Assembly (NCBI GenBank): GCA_009801015.1
Contig: VHZZ01000810.1
Location: 89,282 to 112,639 of the forward strand
Direction: 5' to 3'
DNA from: Silene noctiflora
Lineage: Eukaryota; Streptophyta; Magnoliopsida; Caryophyllales; Caryophyllaceae
DNA: 23,358 nt
This document shows, piece by piece, positions 10,701-17,720 of this stretch. Below the pieces are notes generated by a model. That model saw only the letters and a program-made list of their open reading frames with translations. It did no database searches and was not told the origin of the DNA. The translations under genes and the position numbers were made by a program. Every line of letters starts with the position of its first letter. The stretch's first letter is position 1.

Positions 10701-12134
10701 GGTTCCTTTCCCTTGGGCTTTTTCTGCAAACCAAACGCTCCCTCAGGAAGGGGGTTGATGATGGGGTGGACGGAGCTGTTCTGGTTATGTCAGGAGAGGG
10801 AGAGGATGAGAGGAAAAGAAAGAAACTGAAACTTTGGGAAGAGGGCAATTTGGAAAATAAGGTTATAAAATATGGGTGAGTTTTTAAATAATGGGCGAAC
10901 AATAACAGTGCTCTCTAATAAACGGACATCATAAAAAAGTTCAGGATATGAGTTTGCCCTCCAATGGAAGAAAGGGGTCATACTTTTGCTGTCTCAATTG
11001 TAGGCATTCTTTAATCAATCCTTTTTTGTTTTTTGTTTTGCTCGAGAGATATTCTAATGTCTGGTACTTTGCTATCCTGTGCAGGCTGCTGAGTCAAAGA
11101 TAGAAAGCTATGACTTAAATATGGCTGACCTAAAAAGTGACATAATGGAGTTGAACGAGAAGCTAGATGCTGCAAATGCCACTGCCCAATCTTATAAGAG
11201 AGAAGCTCAAATACTTGAACAAGAGAAAGTTCTTTTGGAGCAGAAGTATAGAACTGAGTTTGCGAGGTTTGATGAGGTGCAAGAGAGGTGTAGAGCTGCT
11301 GAAAAAGAGGCAAAAAGAGCCAATGAGGCTGCTGACAAAGCACGGTCAGATGCAACACTTGCTCAGAAGGAGAAAAGTCAAATTCAGCAGGTAGCAATGG
11401 AAAGATTGACTCATATAGAGCGAGCTGAGAGACAGATTGACCAGTTGGAAAGGGTGAAAAATGATTTGGCCAATGAAGTGGAAAGACTTGGGGCAGCGGA
11501 GTTGGATGCCAATTCCAAAGTGAAACTCCTGGAGGCTCGGGTTGAAGAGAGAGAAAAAGAAATTGAATCTCTAATGAAGTCAAACAATGAGCAGAGAGCA
11601 GATACTGTTCAAGTACTTGAAGGCCTGCTTGAGACGGAACGGGCTTCTCGGTCAGAAGCTAATGACCGCGCAGAGGCTCTATCTCATAAATTACAGGCTA
11701 CCCAAGCAAAACTTGACCTAGTTCAGCGAGAGTTGACGTCTGTTCGGTTCAACGAGTCTGCTCTAGATGCGAAGCTCAAGACCGCCTCTCATGGGAAACG
11801 TTCCCGAGTTGAAGACCATGATATGGGTCTGGGTTCGGGTGAAAATTTAGATTTGACAGATAGAGTTACTCGGGCAAACAAAAGAAGAAAGAGTACTATC
11901 TGCTCGCTGCAGGAACAAAGTTCAGCAGGTGATGGAGATTCGGTGTTTATGAATGACGATGACAGCCAGTCTCGTCAAACCGACACAACCGACTGTCGAA
12001 AGTTTACGATTCTGCAACTTAAGGAGGCTCTGACGAAGAACGACTTTGGTGATGAGGTGCTTAAGCTCGGGACTGCCCCGAGAAAGAAGGATCTCGTAGC
12101 TTTGTATGAAAGAGTCATCCTTAACAAATCTTGA
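1732..12134 (+). CDS. GBPL3: Guanylate-binding-protein-like GTPase, GBPL3 type (14 exons, 1067 aa)
   Basis: Exons: 1732-1986, 3949-4110, 4572-4637, 4798-4941, 5017-5130, 5406-5507, 5582-5767, 6288-6377, 6452-6586, 7141-7263, 8078-8163, 8259-8871, 9055-9132, 11085-12134. Every junction is GT-AG and the frame is continuous. After a Pro/Ser/Ala-rich start (1-37) comes the GBP GTPase head. It has the P-loop GRARQGKS (73-80), switch I CTKGLW with T103, the DSEG motif (129-132) and LLRD (207-210), matching the TLRD guanine-specificity motif of GBPs. A helical stalk starts near 343 and coiled coil runs to about 945. Basic clusters GKRSR (955-959) and KRRK (984-987) look like nuclear signals. The last 45 residues resemble a SAP helix-loop-helix. 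There is no CaaX box. Length and domain order match Arabidopsis GBPL3 (At5g46070 from memory), known at the nuclear basket and in nuclear defence condensates. ATG codons at 1732 and 1735 are equally plausible starts. Confidence 0.93.
1987..3948 (+). other. Intron 1 of the GBPL3-like gene (1962 bp)
   Basis: Donor GTTTGT and acceptor TTTTTAG. The intron begins with a T20 run (2024-2043) and holds a short telomere-like TTAGGGTTAGGG at about 2110. The rest is AT-rich, with only short chance frames and no clear transposon end. First introns this long often carry enhancing signals in plants; none can be named here. Confidence 0.75.
5971..6166. mobile_element. Stowaway-like MITE in intron 7, 196 bp
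   Basis: The ends are inverted repeats. The left arm 5974-5998 is identical over 25 bases to the reverse complement of 6139-6163, and the outermost three bases differ at two places. TA dinucleotides flank the element (5969-5970 and 6167-6168), and the right end gives the CTCCCTCC start typical of Stowaway (Tc1/mariner-derived) MITEs. It has no coding capacity. It sits inside intron 7 (5768-6287), about 120 bp before the acceptor of exon 8. Confidence 0.8.
6500..7121 (+). repeat. 311-bp tandem duplication spanning exon 9 and intron 9
   Basis: Unit 1 (6500-6810) and unit 2 (6811-7121) line up at a constant offset of 311 with four substitutions and no indels: 6594/6905, 6656/6967, 6718/7029 and 6767/7078. 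All four lie in intron sequence. The pentamer ATCTT occurs at 6500, 6811 and 7122, so the original breakpoints shared 5-bp microhomology. Unit 1 holds the last 87 nt of exon 9 plus the start of intron 9. Unit 2 is wholly intronic and lengthens intron 9 from a presumed 243 bp to 554 bp. Confidence 0.95.
6811..6897 (+). pseudogene. Orphan copy of the 3' part of exon 9
   Basis: This 87-nt segment is identical to 6500-6586, the last 29 codons of exon 9, and is followed by the same GTAAAT donor at 6898. The base pair in front of it is CC, not AG, so it lacks the acceptor needed for use as an exon in the native frame. The nearest internal AG (CTAG ending at 6826) would create a different frame that soon stops. 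It is most likely spliced out with intron 9. Confidence 0.85.
7264..8077 (+). other. Intron 10 of the GBPL3-like gene (814 bp)
   Basis: Donor GTGGGT and acceptor TATGCAG. AT-rich sequence with a T-rich run shortly before the acceptor (about 8030). I see no transposon ends, RNA gene or coding segment. Confidence 0.7.
9133..9904 (+). other. 5' part of intron 13
   Basis: The region after the exon 13 donor contains a C-rich stretch at about 9290-9480, unlike the surrounding AT-rich intron. It is open in one frame for 111 codons but has no recognisable protein similarity, so it is not called a gene. The compositional shift suggests an old insertion whose ends I cannot define. Confidence 0.4.
9905..10742. 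mobile_element. Harbinger-like non-autonomous element in intron 13, about 838 bp
   Basis: The left end GGGGTGTTTGGTT and the reverse complement of the right end, GGGAGCGTTTGGTT, form short terminal inverted repeats like those of the 839-1297 MITE. A hairpin GGGAATGGAA with 2-nt loop lies close to the left end (9934-9955). Inside is a GC-rich region with an imperfect 170-bp tandem repeat. I cannot find a matching target-site duplication, so the boundaries and the superfamily (Harbinger or hAT) are uncertain. It fills nearly half of the 1952-bp intron 13 and has no credible coding sequence. Confidence 0.5.
10121..10460. repeat. Two imperfect 170-bp tandem repeats
   Basis: Copy 1 begins CCATTAGTAGCTCCCGCCCT at 10121 and copy 2 begins GCATTAGTGGCTTCCGCCCT at 10291, an offset of 170. 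Both then share the series CCACCCCACC, CAAACYCTAAAA, a CACAAAATC block, GTGTTTTCAAGG and a GGGGGAGG block ending in TTTTTTAGGGTTT. They are clearly diverged and GC-rich compared with the rest of the intron. Confidence 0.75.
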
Positions 12135-12857
12135 TGCGAAATTCATTTTCATACAAGCTTATGGTTATCTCTGAGCCACGAAAGATGTTTTTCTGTAATT
12201 GTTGTGTGTGTTCGTAGACTCATAATCGTTTGACGTGATGTTGGAGTCGGCGCAAATTAGCATTTTATTAGTGAATTGGTGAAAAGGGCTTTTGTGTAAC
12301 ATGATACTGTATAGTCGCTTAGGAACAGTTTGGTCAGTAGTATTTTATGTATCGAGTATTATAATGTAGTAAGGAGTAGTTTGTTATGGATTTGGTTGAG
12401 GAATCAAGGAAATAGCGACTTGTAGTTGTGGTACGTGGTCTGTTTGTTATAGTTTGGCCTATTAAAATTGTAGCCTGAGCCTGATCGCTAATTGATGATG
12501 ATGCTAACTCCTGAGAGTTGAGCACTACAATAGTACCTGATAAACTTAACAAGATGCAAAATGTCATAGAAGAGAACGGTCAACACTATTAAAAGATTTT
12601 CTCCGAGGGACTGTGGCAGTGGCACCGGTGGACAAGTGCAATTGGGAAATTAGTTCGTTTCATTTGCTTCTTTTTCTGCCTTCATCTAGTCTTTTTTTTC
12701 CCTTCTTTTGGCTTTATTTGCCGTTTTTCTTCTTTTTCTCCAGCCATCCTCGTCTTATTATTTGCACCATATAAGCATTAATGGAGAACCGACAAGTAGA
12801 TGATCAATCAGTTATTCAATGGCTCCAACTTGTCTGTTATCTACCACAGAGCCGAGT
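12135..12857. other. 3' flank of the GBPL3-like gene and intergenic spacer
   Basis: Sequence after the TGA at 12132-12134. T/G-rich stretches at about 12190-12360 are the kind of far-upstream polyadenylation signal plants use, so the 3' UTR probably ends within a few hundred bases; the exact site is not visible. A T-rich, pyrimidine-biased block covers about 12650-12745. No coding frame or RNA gene is supported. Confidence 0.45.
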
Positions 12858-12885
12858 TACAAACTCTGAATTCGAAACAAGTCTT

Positions 12886-12922
<37 letters not shown>

Positions 12923-13059
12923 AGATATACTGCGACTCTTGTTACGATTAAGAGGACTAAAAAGAAAGGCGGCTGCCGTGCTACAGTTTGATGACTATTA
13001 TCACCCTTAGGCTTTTTGATATGTCTATTTGTAGCATGAGCTACAAACTCTGAATTCGA
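12858..13059. repeat. 18-bp direct repeats enclosing a T33 tract
   Basis: TACAAACTCTGAATTCGA occurs exactly at 12858-12875 and 13042-13059. Between them lies a run of 33 T (12888-12920) followed by about 120 bp of unique sequence. Read on the minus strand this is direct repeat, body, poly-A, then direct repeat, the outline of a small retroposed insertion. However, 12 nt separate the poly-A from the nearer repeat, which is atypical for a target-site duplication. No tRNA-like A and B boxes were identified. Confidence 0.5.
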
Positions 13060-13501
13060 TACATCCTTGTTATAAACTTTGATCACACTTGCACTTTTTG
13101 ATGAATTTATATGGTGAATTGGATTGCCTCTTTTGCATAACGTATTAGCTAAAACTAAGCCTATCTTAGTTATAAAGATACTAGAAATGATGATCATGGA
13201 TGGTGTGAAACACATGTAGCGCTTGTTTTGCAGATCTCTTAGGTTTGCTTGAGCAACTCCGAATTCACCACCTTTAACAACCACAAAACTCAATTGAATT
13301 ATAACACAATTGATTCTTATATACCTTAATACGTACGACTTAGTATATATTCCGTATATATTATGGACCCGCTTACAAACTACTCGTATGTATGCATGCA
13401 TGCATCGATTATGAACTTACAACCGCCACCAAACAAGCCCTTTTCATTAAGCTCTTGTATAAATTAAACATCTCTATATATAGCTTCCAAGGTAAGTCAT
13501 C
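13060..13501. other. 3' flank of the NAC gene
   Basis: AT-rich sequence downstream (minus sense) of the NAC stop codon. It should contain the 3' UTR and polyadenylation region of the NAC gene; an AATGAAA on the minus strand near 13443 is a weak candidate signal. Palindromic TGCATGCATGCATCG-type sequence occurs at about 13391-13406. No gene is seen. Confidence 0.4.
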
Positions 13502-16500
13502 TCATTTTGTAGCACCAGCAAGTTGAATGGATGACGACCCGTCACCTTGTAACCCAAAATTAGGAATCAACTGACCTTCCATTTCTCCTCTAATTGCATT
13601 TTGATCATAAGAAATGTAATGTGGCTGGTACAAGTTTAGGGGAGTCTTAATCAAGGCTACTTCTTCAATTGGATCCCTGATGTTTGAACCACATTGCCTT
13701 GGCTGTGTCTGGTAAAATACCTTGGAAAGCACATACTCGCCGTCTCTTTCTTCTTCATTTTGGCCAATGTGGTATTGATGCATTACCCAATTAGTCTTCT
13801 CCGCTTTCCTTTGTCTTCCATAGTTGGTGTAAAGTACTAGTATCTTCTTAAACCCCTTTACCTCGCCGTTGATTAATATTGGCCTTGTTTTGCCCGTCTT
13901 ATGCCATCTAGTCTCGCCTACATCTTCGTCTGTGTGCACCTTCCTTCTCTTCCTTGTTCCTGTGGTGTATGCCTTTGATGGACGGTGAAAGAAATGTCGC
14001 ATTACTCCGTTTTTGCTCACACCTTGATCACCATGCAGCAAACACTAAGATTTTTACAGAATTTAATATATAGCGATTAGCGAAGCCAGAAAATGTAATT
14101 AAAGTTGTGCATAAACTTGTACGCGGTAAAAGAAACCAACATGACATAAAGTTGTGCATGTGGACTGTGGAGCTTTAATTGTCATCAAGAAGTTCCACGG
14201 TAAAGCAAAACAGCTTAACAGTACAACTAACCTACCTGGAGTTAGTTATGTAGGAAATGCAGATTCTTTCCTTGGACAACACCTATTGTTAATTTAAAGG
14301 AAAAGGAGGTGAGAAAGAGGGATGGACAGACGTAAAATTTCCTTGTTTAGGTTCGCAAATTAGTTTGGAAGAAAATGGGGGAGTTAAGTTAAAATCATTC
14401 CAACATATACAACAATGACATTGGTCTGTTATAAGATAAGTTTCTTAATAGTCACTCCAAATGGAGTTGCCATGTTAACAGTGAACTCAAAAGACTCTCC
14501 CCTAAAGGATAATAATTGATGAGTTCTGCATTATTACTCATTGCCCATTAATTATTTCATTCCAGTAACCAGTGTCAGAGATTCAAGTCACATACACTGC
14601 TATTGCACCTGCCAAGGCAATACATTTTTCTTACCAACATTCTACAAGTACATGATTTGTTTTCAAAACCAGCTCCATTTTATCACAACATGGATTCCGC
14701 AAGTATTTACTACTCGTTGTATTTTATCACAACATGGATTCCGCAAGTATTTACTACTCGTTGTGTTAGCAATACAAAGAGAATGTTTTCTAATTATCCA
14801 AGTTGAAAAAAACCATTAAAACTCTAACAAATTTTTTTTCTTCTACAAAAAGGCAAGTACAATACCAAGTACTATTAGTGATACATGGCACACATCAAAT
14901 GACCTCGAAGCAATCTATGAAAAATGTTACTCCCTCCGCACTCCACACATATGTGTTCGCCCCATTTCTCTAATATATGCGAGGAGTATTTTAGTGAAAT
15001 GGAGCAAACATAGATGTGGGTAGGGAGTACTTAGTAATTCGTATTCAATTGAATAATACTTTTCACTTTTGAAAGAGACGAATACGCTATAATAACCTGG
15101 TTCGATTGTAAGTATTCGATAAACATAGACGTAAAATCATTAGAGTCAAATCATTTTGCGGAAAATCCTAATTATTTTCTCTTTCATATATATCAAGTGC
15201 CCCATTGTCGTATCCATAATCGAATTTCAGTTACAAATTTGAGAGATAATATGAAGGAAGACTAGGCTAAGACAGGTGACAAGGACTCATGTACTAGAAA
15301 CAAATGTATTACAATTACAACAAGCAACATCATATCATCAGATTTAGAACCAATTAAATTTTGGAATTTTCCTCAAGTAATACAGAGCTAATCAGTATTA
15401 CTAAAAAAAACCCTAGTATTAATCACTAGCAACCACGCACGATTGAGTAATTGAGTAATTGAGTAATACAATTATACAAAGGTGGTATCACACGGTAAAA
15501 CAACGTCTTTCTTTGGATTAAACAAACGTAATTTAAGGGTTTTGCTTACAATTTATTGCATAATTTTGTACTATATGGCTAAACTATCATTTTCCAACTA
15601 AATTCCAATTAACACTCAAATGCTTGCAACAAAAGCAACCACTTACTAATATGAAAATAATTCTTCTTTGAAACCCTTTTACTCAATTATTATTGTAAAA
15701 TCATTGTAAAATCATGTGATATTTTACCTAAATAACCCTATTAAATAAACTTCTGCCCACCATGCACCATTTTTCCATGATAAGGGTAACACGGTTTTTG
15801 TTATATGAATTTACAAAGTAATTTTATTGTAGAACTGTTTTATAAAAGACTTAGCTAAATTTATTTTGTAGAAATGAAGTTACCAAATTTTCATGTGATT
15901 GACCAACTTACAATGGGGAAGCCTGAATTTGTGGTTAGGGTCTATATTACTACGACTCAGCTTGAAGGGTCGGACACGAGTGCATATCCAAGTGTCGGAC
16001 ACGCCTATTTTATGAAAATTTGTCAAAGTTTTTGTTCGTGTTGAGTGTCATACCAATGTCCAAACATCGAGTGTCGGACACGAATACCATAAGACAAAAC
16101 TCGAAAAGAATTAAAAATTTTCAACTAAAAATTGGGAGATTTTCAGCATTGAGCGGAAGGGAGTGCCCTTGCTAGTTGCTACCCCCTAAATCCGCCACTG
16201 TGCGCTTAATATTTTTGCTGAAATGGACTAAACATTATATATGGAAGGACTTGTTAATATGCTCATACTAGCTAATTAATTTCAGCAAAAATGAACTGTT
16301 GTATTGGTATCTGACACAAACACTACAAGTAAATCACAATACAACAATTCAAAAATGACCCAACAAGCTTCAATTAAAACAAATGTAATGAGATTGTTTA
16401 ACACAAACCTGGTAATTTCTCAGGATGAGTATAGCAAATTCCGTTTTCGCCTTCGATTGTGGGTATGAATTCATGAAGAAGAGGGTGCAGTTTCCCCAAA

Positions 16501-16936
16501 TCAGACTTGACCTTACTCTCTAAATGTACCAATACTTCTGTGTCTGTTGGATCAAACTTCACTCCTGCTGGTAAACTATTAAATCCACCTGCCTGTTAAT
16601 TAATTACAGTACAAAAATTAGTTCACATTACTCAATCAACCAAACCCAAAACAATTAATCACCCACATCAATAAATTACACAATAAAAAAATTTAAATCA
16701 TTATTTTAAGTAACGTACACCCTCGGTTCACTATATGTGAGGCGAATCCAGTCAAATGCAGTGAATTAGAGCGAACGGAGGGATTAGCTAGTAATTTACC
16801 TGGTGTTGTTGATGAAGACGAAGGTGGTGGCCACAAGAAGGACAAGAAATGGTGTGAATAGGGTTAATGATTTTGGAAGCAATAATTAAAGCTCCATCAT
16901 CATAACATGAAGGTGATGATTTCTCAGTAATTGGGA

Positions 16937-16993
<57 letters not shown>

Positions 16994-17072
16994 GATTAAT
17001 ATTAAAATTAGTGTTAATATTGCTGCAGCTAGGTGAAGGGTTGTTGTTGTTATTCATGTTGCACCATGTCAT
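13502..17072 (-). CDS. NAC073-like: NAC transcription factor, SND2/SND3 (NAC073/NAC010) subfamily (3 exons, 325 aa)
   Basis: Exons on the minus strand are 17072-16800, 16592-16409 and 14022-13502; all introns are GT-AG and the joined frame is continuous. The start at 17072 gives MTWCN, the usual N terminus of this subfamily, rather than an upstream ATG in the same frame. CPSCGHH (77-83) follows, a possible metal-binding knuckle also typical of the group. The NAC domain runs from [11 protein letters not shown] (98) through [25 protein letters not shown] and WHKTGKTRP (192-200) to [19 protein letters not shown] (219-237). A basic RKRRK (176-180) is the likely nuclear signal. The tail after [12 protein letters not shown] (253-264) is about 61 residues. 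Relatives regulate secondary cell wall genes in xylem fibres under SND1/NST1; that role is inferred. N28-N45 is a poly-asparagine run. I cannot decide between NAC073 and NAC010 orthology. Confidence 0.92.
14677..14764. repeat. Perfect 44-bp tandem duplication
   Basis: The segment 14677-14720 is repeated without change at 14721-14764 inside intron 2 of the NAC gene. Each unit starts ATTTTATCACAACATGG and ends TACTACTCGTTGT. Zero divergence points to a very recent event or ongoing length variation. Confidence 0.93.
14930..15027. mobile_element. Short Stowaway-like MITE, 98 bp
   Basis: The element begins CTCCCTCCGCACTCC, and its other end, reverse-complemented, begins CTCCCTACCCAC. TA flanks both ends (14928-14929 and 15028-15029). 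The two arms stay roughly complementary as far as GCCCCATTTC / GCTCCATTTC, so nearly the whole element can fold into an imperfect hairpin. It lies within NAC intron 2. Confidence 0.7.
15938..16205. repeat. Transposon-like fragment with GTGTCGGACACG motifs
   Basis: GTGTCGGACACG occurs exactly at 15992-16003 and 16071-16082, and the shorter GTCGGACACG at 15969-15978. The core GTGTC-G-GACAC is palindromic. Near the right side is CCCCTAAATCCGCCACTG (about 16184-16200), a phrase I associate with ends of dispersed plant repeats. The boundaries and family are not defined. Confidence 0.4.
16718..16784. mobile_element. Very short Stowaway-like element next to the NAC exon 1 donor
   Basis: The left end CACCCTCGGTTC and the reverse complement of the right end, ATCCCTCCGTTCGC, are similar inverted repeats flanked by TA (16716-16717 and 16785-16786). 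At 67 bp it would be a strongly deleted MITE. It lies in NAC intron 1 (16593-16799), ending 15 bp from the exon 1 splice donor. Confidence 0.5.
16938..16991 (-). repeat. (ATT)18 coding microsatellite, poly-Asn in the NAC protein
   Basis: Eighteen uninterrupted ATT triplets on the plus strand read as eighteen AAT (Asn) codons, residues 28-45, in NAC exon 1. All codons are identical, so the tract expanded as a microsatellite and is likely to vary in length. It lies between the MTWCN start and the CPSCGHH motif, outside the DNA-binding domain. Confidence 0.95.
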
Positions 17073-17334
17073 TTTTTTGTTGCTTAAAATATAAATCAAT
17101 TGAAAGATTTAATTATTTATTTGTAATTGTGGGTTTGAAGTAACGTATGGAGTAACTAATTTTAGTCGAGGTATCATTAATCACTTGAGCAACCATACGT
17201 AAAATCCCCAAAACCCAGAAATTAAAAATGAAAAATGGAAGAATTAATTAATTATTAATTAATTGTTTTGTGGGTTTGAAAGAAATGAATGAATTAATTA
17301 GAGGTGGGAATTGGGTGTAAGAATGTTTGGGTAT

Positions 17335-17395
17335 TTAGAGAGAGAAAGAGGGAGAAGAAGAAGATGAAGAAGAAGGAATGGAAAGCGTATATAAG
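17335..17395 (-). promoter_or_regulatory. Candidate core promoter of the NAC gene
   Basis: On the minus strand CCTTATATACGC (TATA-like core 17394-17387) is followed downstream by a long pyrimidine-rich stretch, the complement of the GA-rich run at 17335-17380. TATA then Y patch is a common plant core-promoter order. It would give a 5' leader of roughly 250-290 nt before the ATG at 17072. Confidence 0.4.
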
Positions 17396-17504
17396 GAGGC
17401 GTCGTACTCAACAAGCTATCCTAAGGTTGCTTGGACGTCAAGTCGTCGCCTTTCATTCGCTATTGAGCTCTACTCACTTCTCTTCTCACATTTTTTTTTT
17501 TAAA

Positions 17505-17505
<1 letters not shown>

Positions 17506-17535
<30 letters not shown>
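17506..17535. repeat. (ATT)10 microsatellite in the NAC promoter region
   Basis: Ten ATT triplets next to a T10 run (17491-17500), about 110-120 bp upstream of the candidate NAC TATA box. It is the same motif as the coding tract in exon 1 but separated from it by about 515 bp. Confidence 0.9.
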
Positions 17536-17536
<1 letters not shown>

Positions 17537-17589
17537 TCAATTTAGACCCCTTGCAGACATCATCCCACCAAACTCATATACTCTCTACT

Positions 17590-17720
17590 TAGGGGTGTAA
17601 ACGAGTCGAGCTCGAGCTCAGCTCATTTCGTAAAAGTCAAGTCTGAGCCCAAATCCGAGCTATTAGAATCAAGGCTCGGGATAAGTTCATATGATATTTT
17701 AGGTACCCGAGTGTAGATAC
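17590..17720. mobile_element. Transposon-derived fragment (GGGGTGTAAACGAG type)
   Basis: The stretch GGGGTGTAAACGAGTCGAGC followed by TCGAGCTCAGCTC resembles the terminal sequence of dispersed plant DNA elements that begin GGGGTGTAAACGAGC. No matching opposite end is visible, so this is a fragment or an undelimited copy. Confidence 0.3.

Larger units (their letters stand above)
14023..16408 (-). other. Intron 2 of the NAC gene (2386 bp)
   Basis: The donor GTTTGT (reading from 16408) and acceptor ATCAAG (ending at 14023) interrupt the conserved LPGVSK segment in phase 1. It holds a 44-bp tandem duplication, a Stowaway MITE, a three-copy 8-bp repeat at about 15442-15466 and a GTGTCGGACACG cluster, listed separately. 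The rest is AT-rich with no credible exon. Confidence 0.85.

Noticed and set aside
11011-11583. 190-codon open frame on the minus strand opposite exon 14
   Set aside because: It mirrors the coiled-coil coding sequence; its Leu/Gln/Ser-rich product is the usual antisense shadow of Glu/Lys-rich codons, and no independent signal supports it.
12490-12545. C/D-box-like snoRNA (TGATGAT followed by CTGA boxes)
   Set aside because: The box spacing is too short for a C/D snoRNA, there is no terminal stem, and no clear antisense element was seen.
12841-13401. 186-codon minus-strand frame through the T33 tract
   Set aside because: It contains poly-Lys from the homopolymer and has no conserved character.
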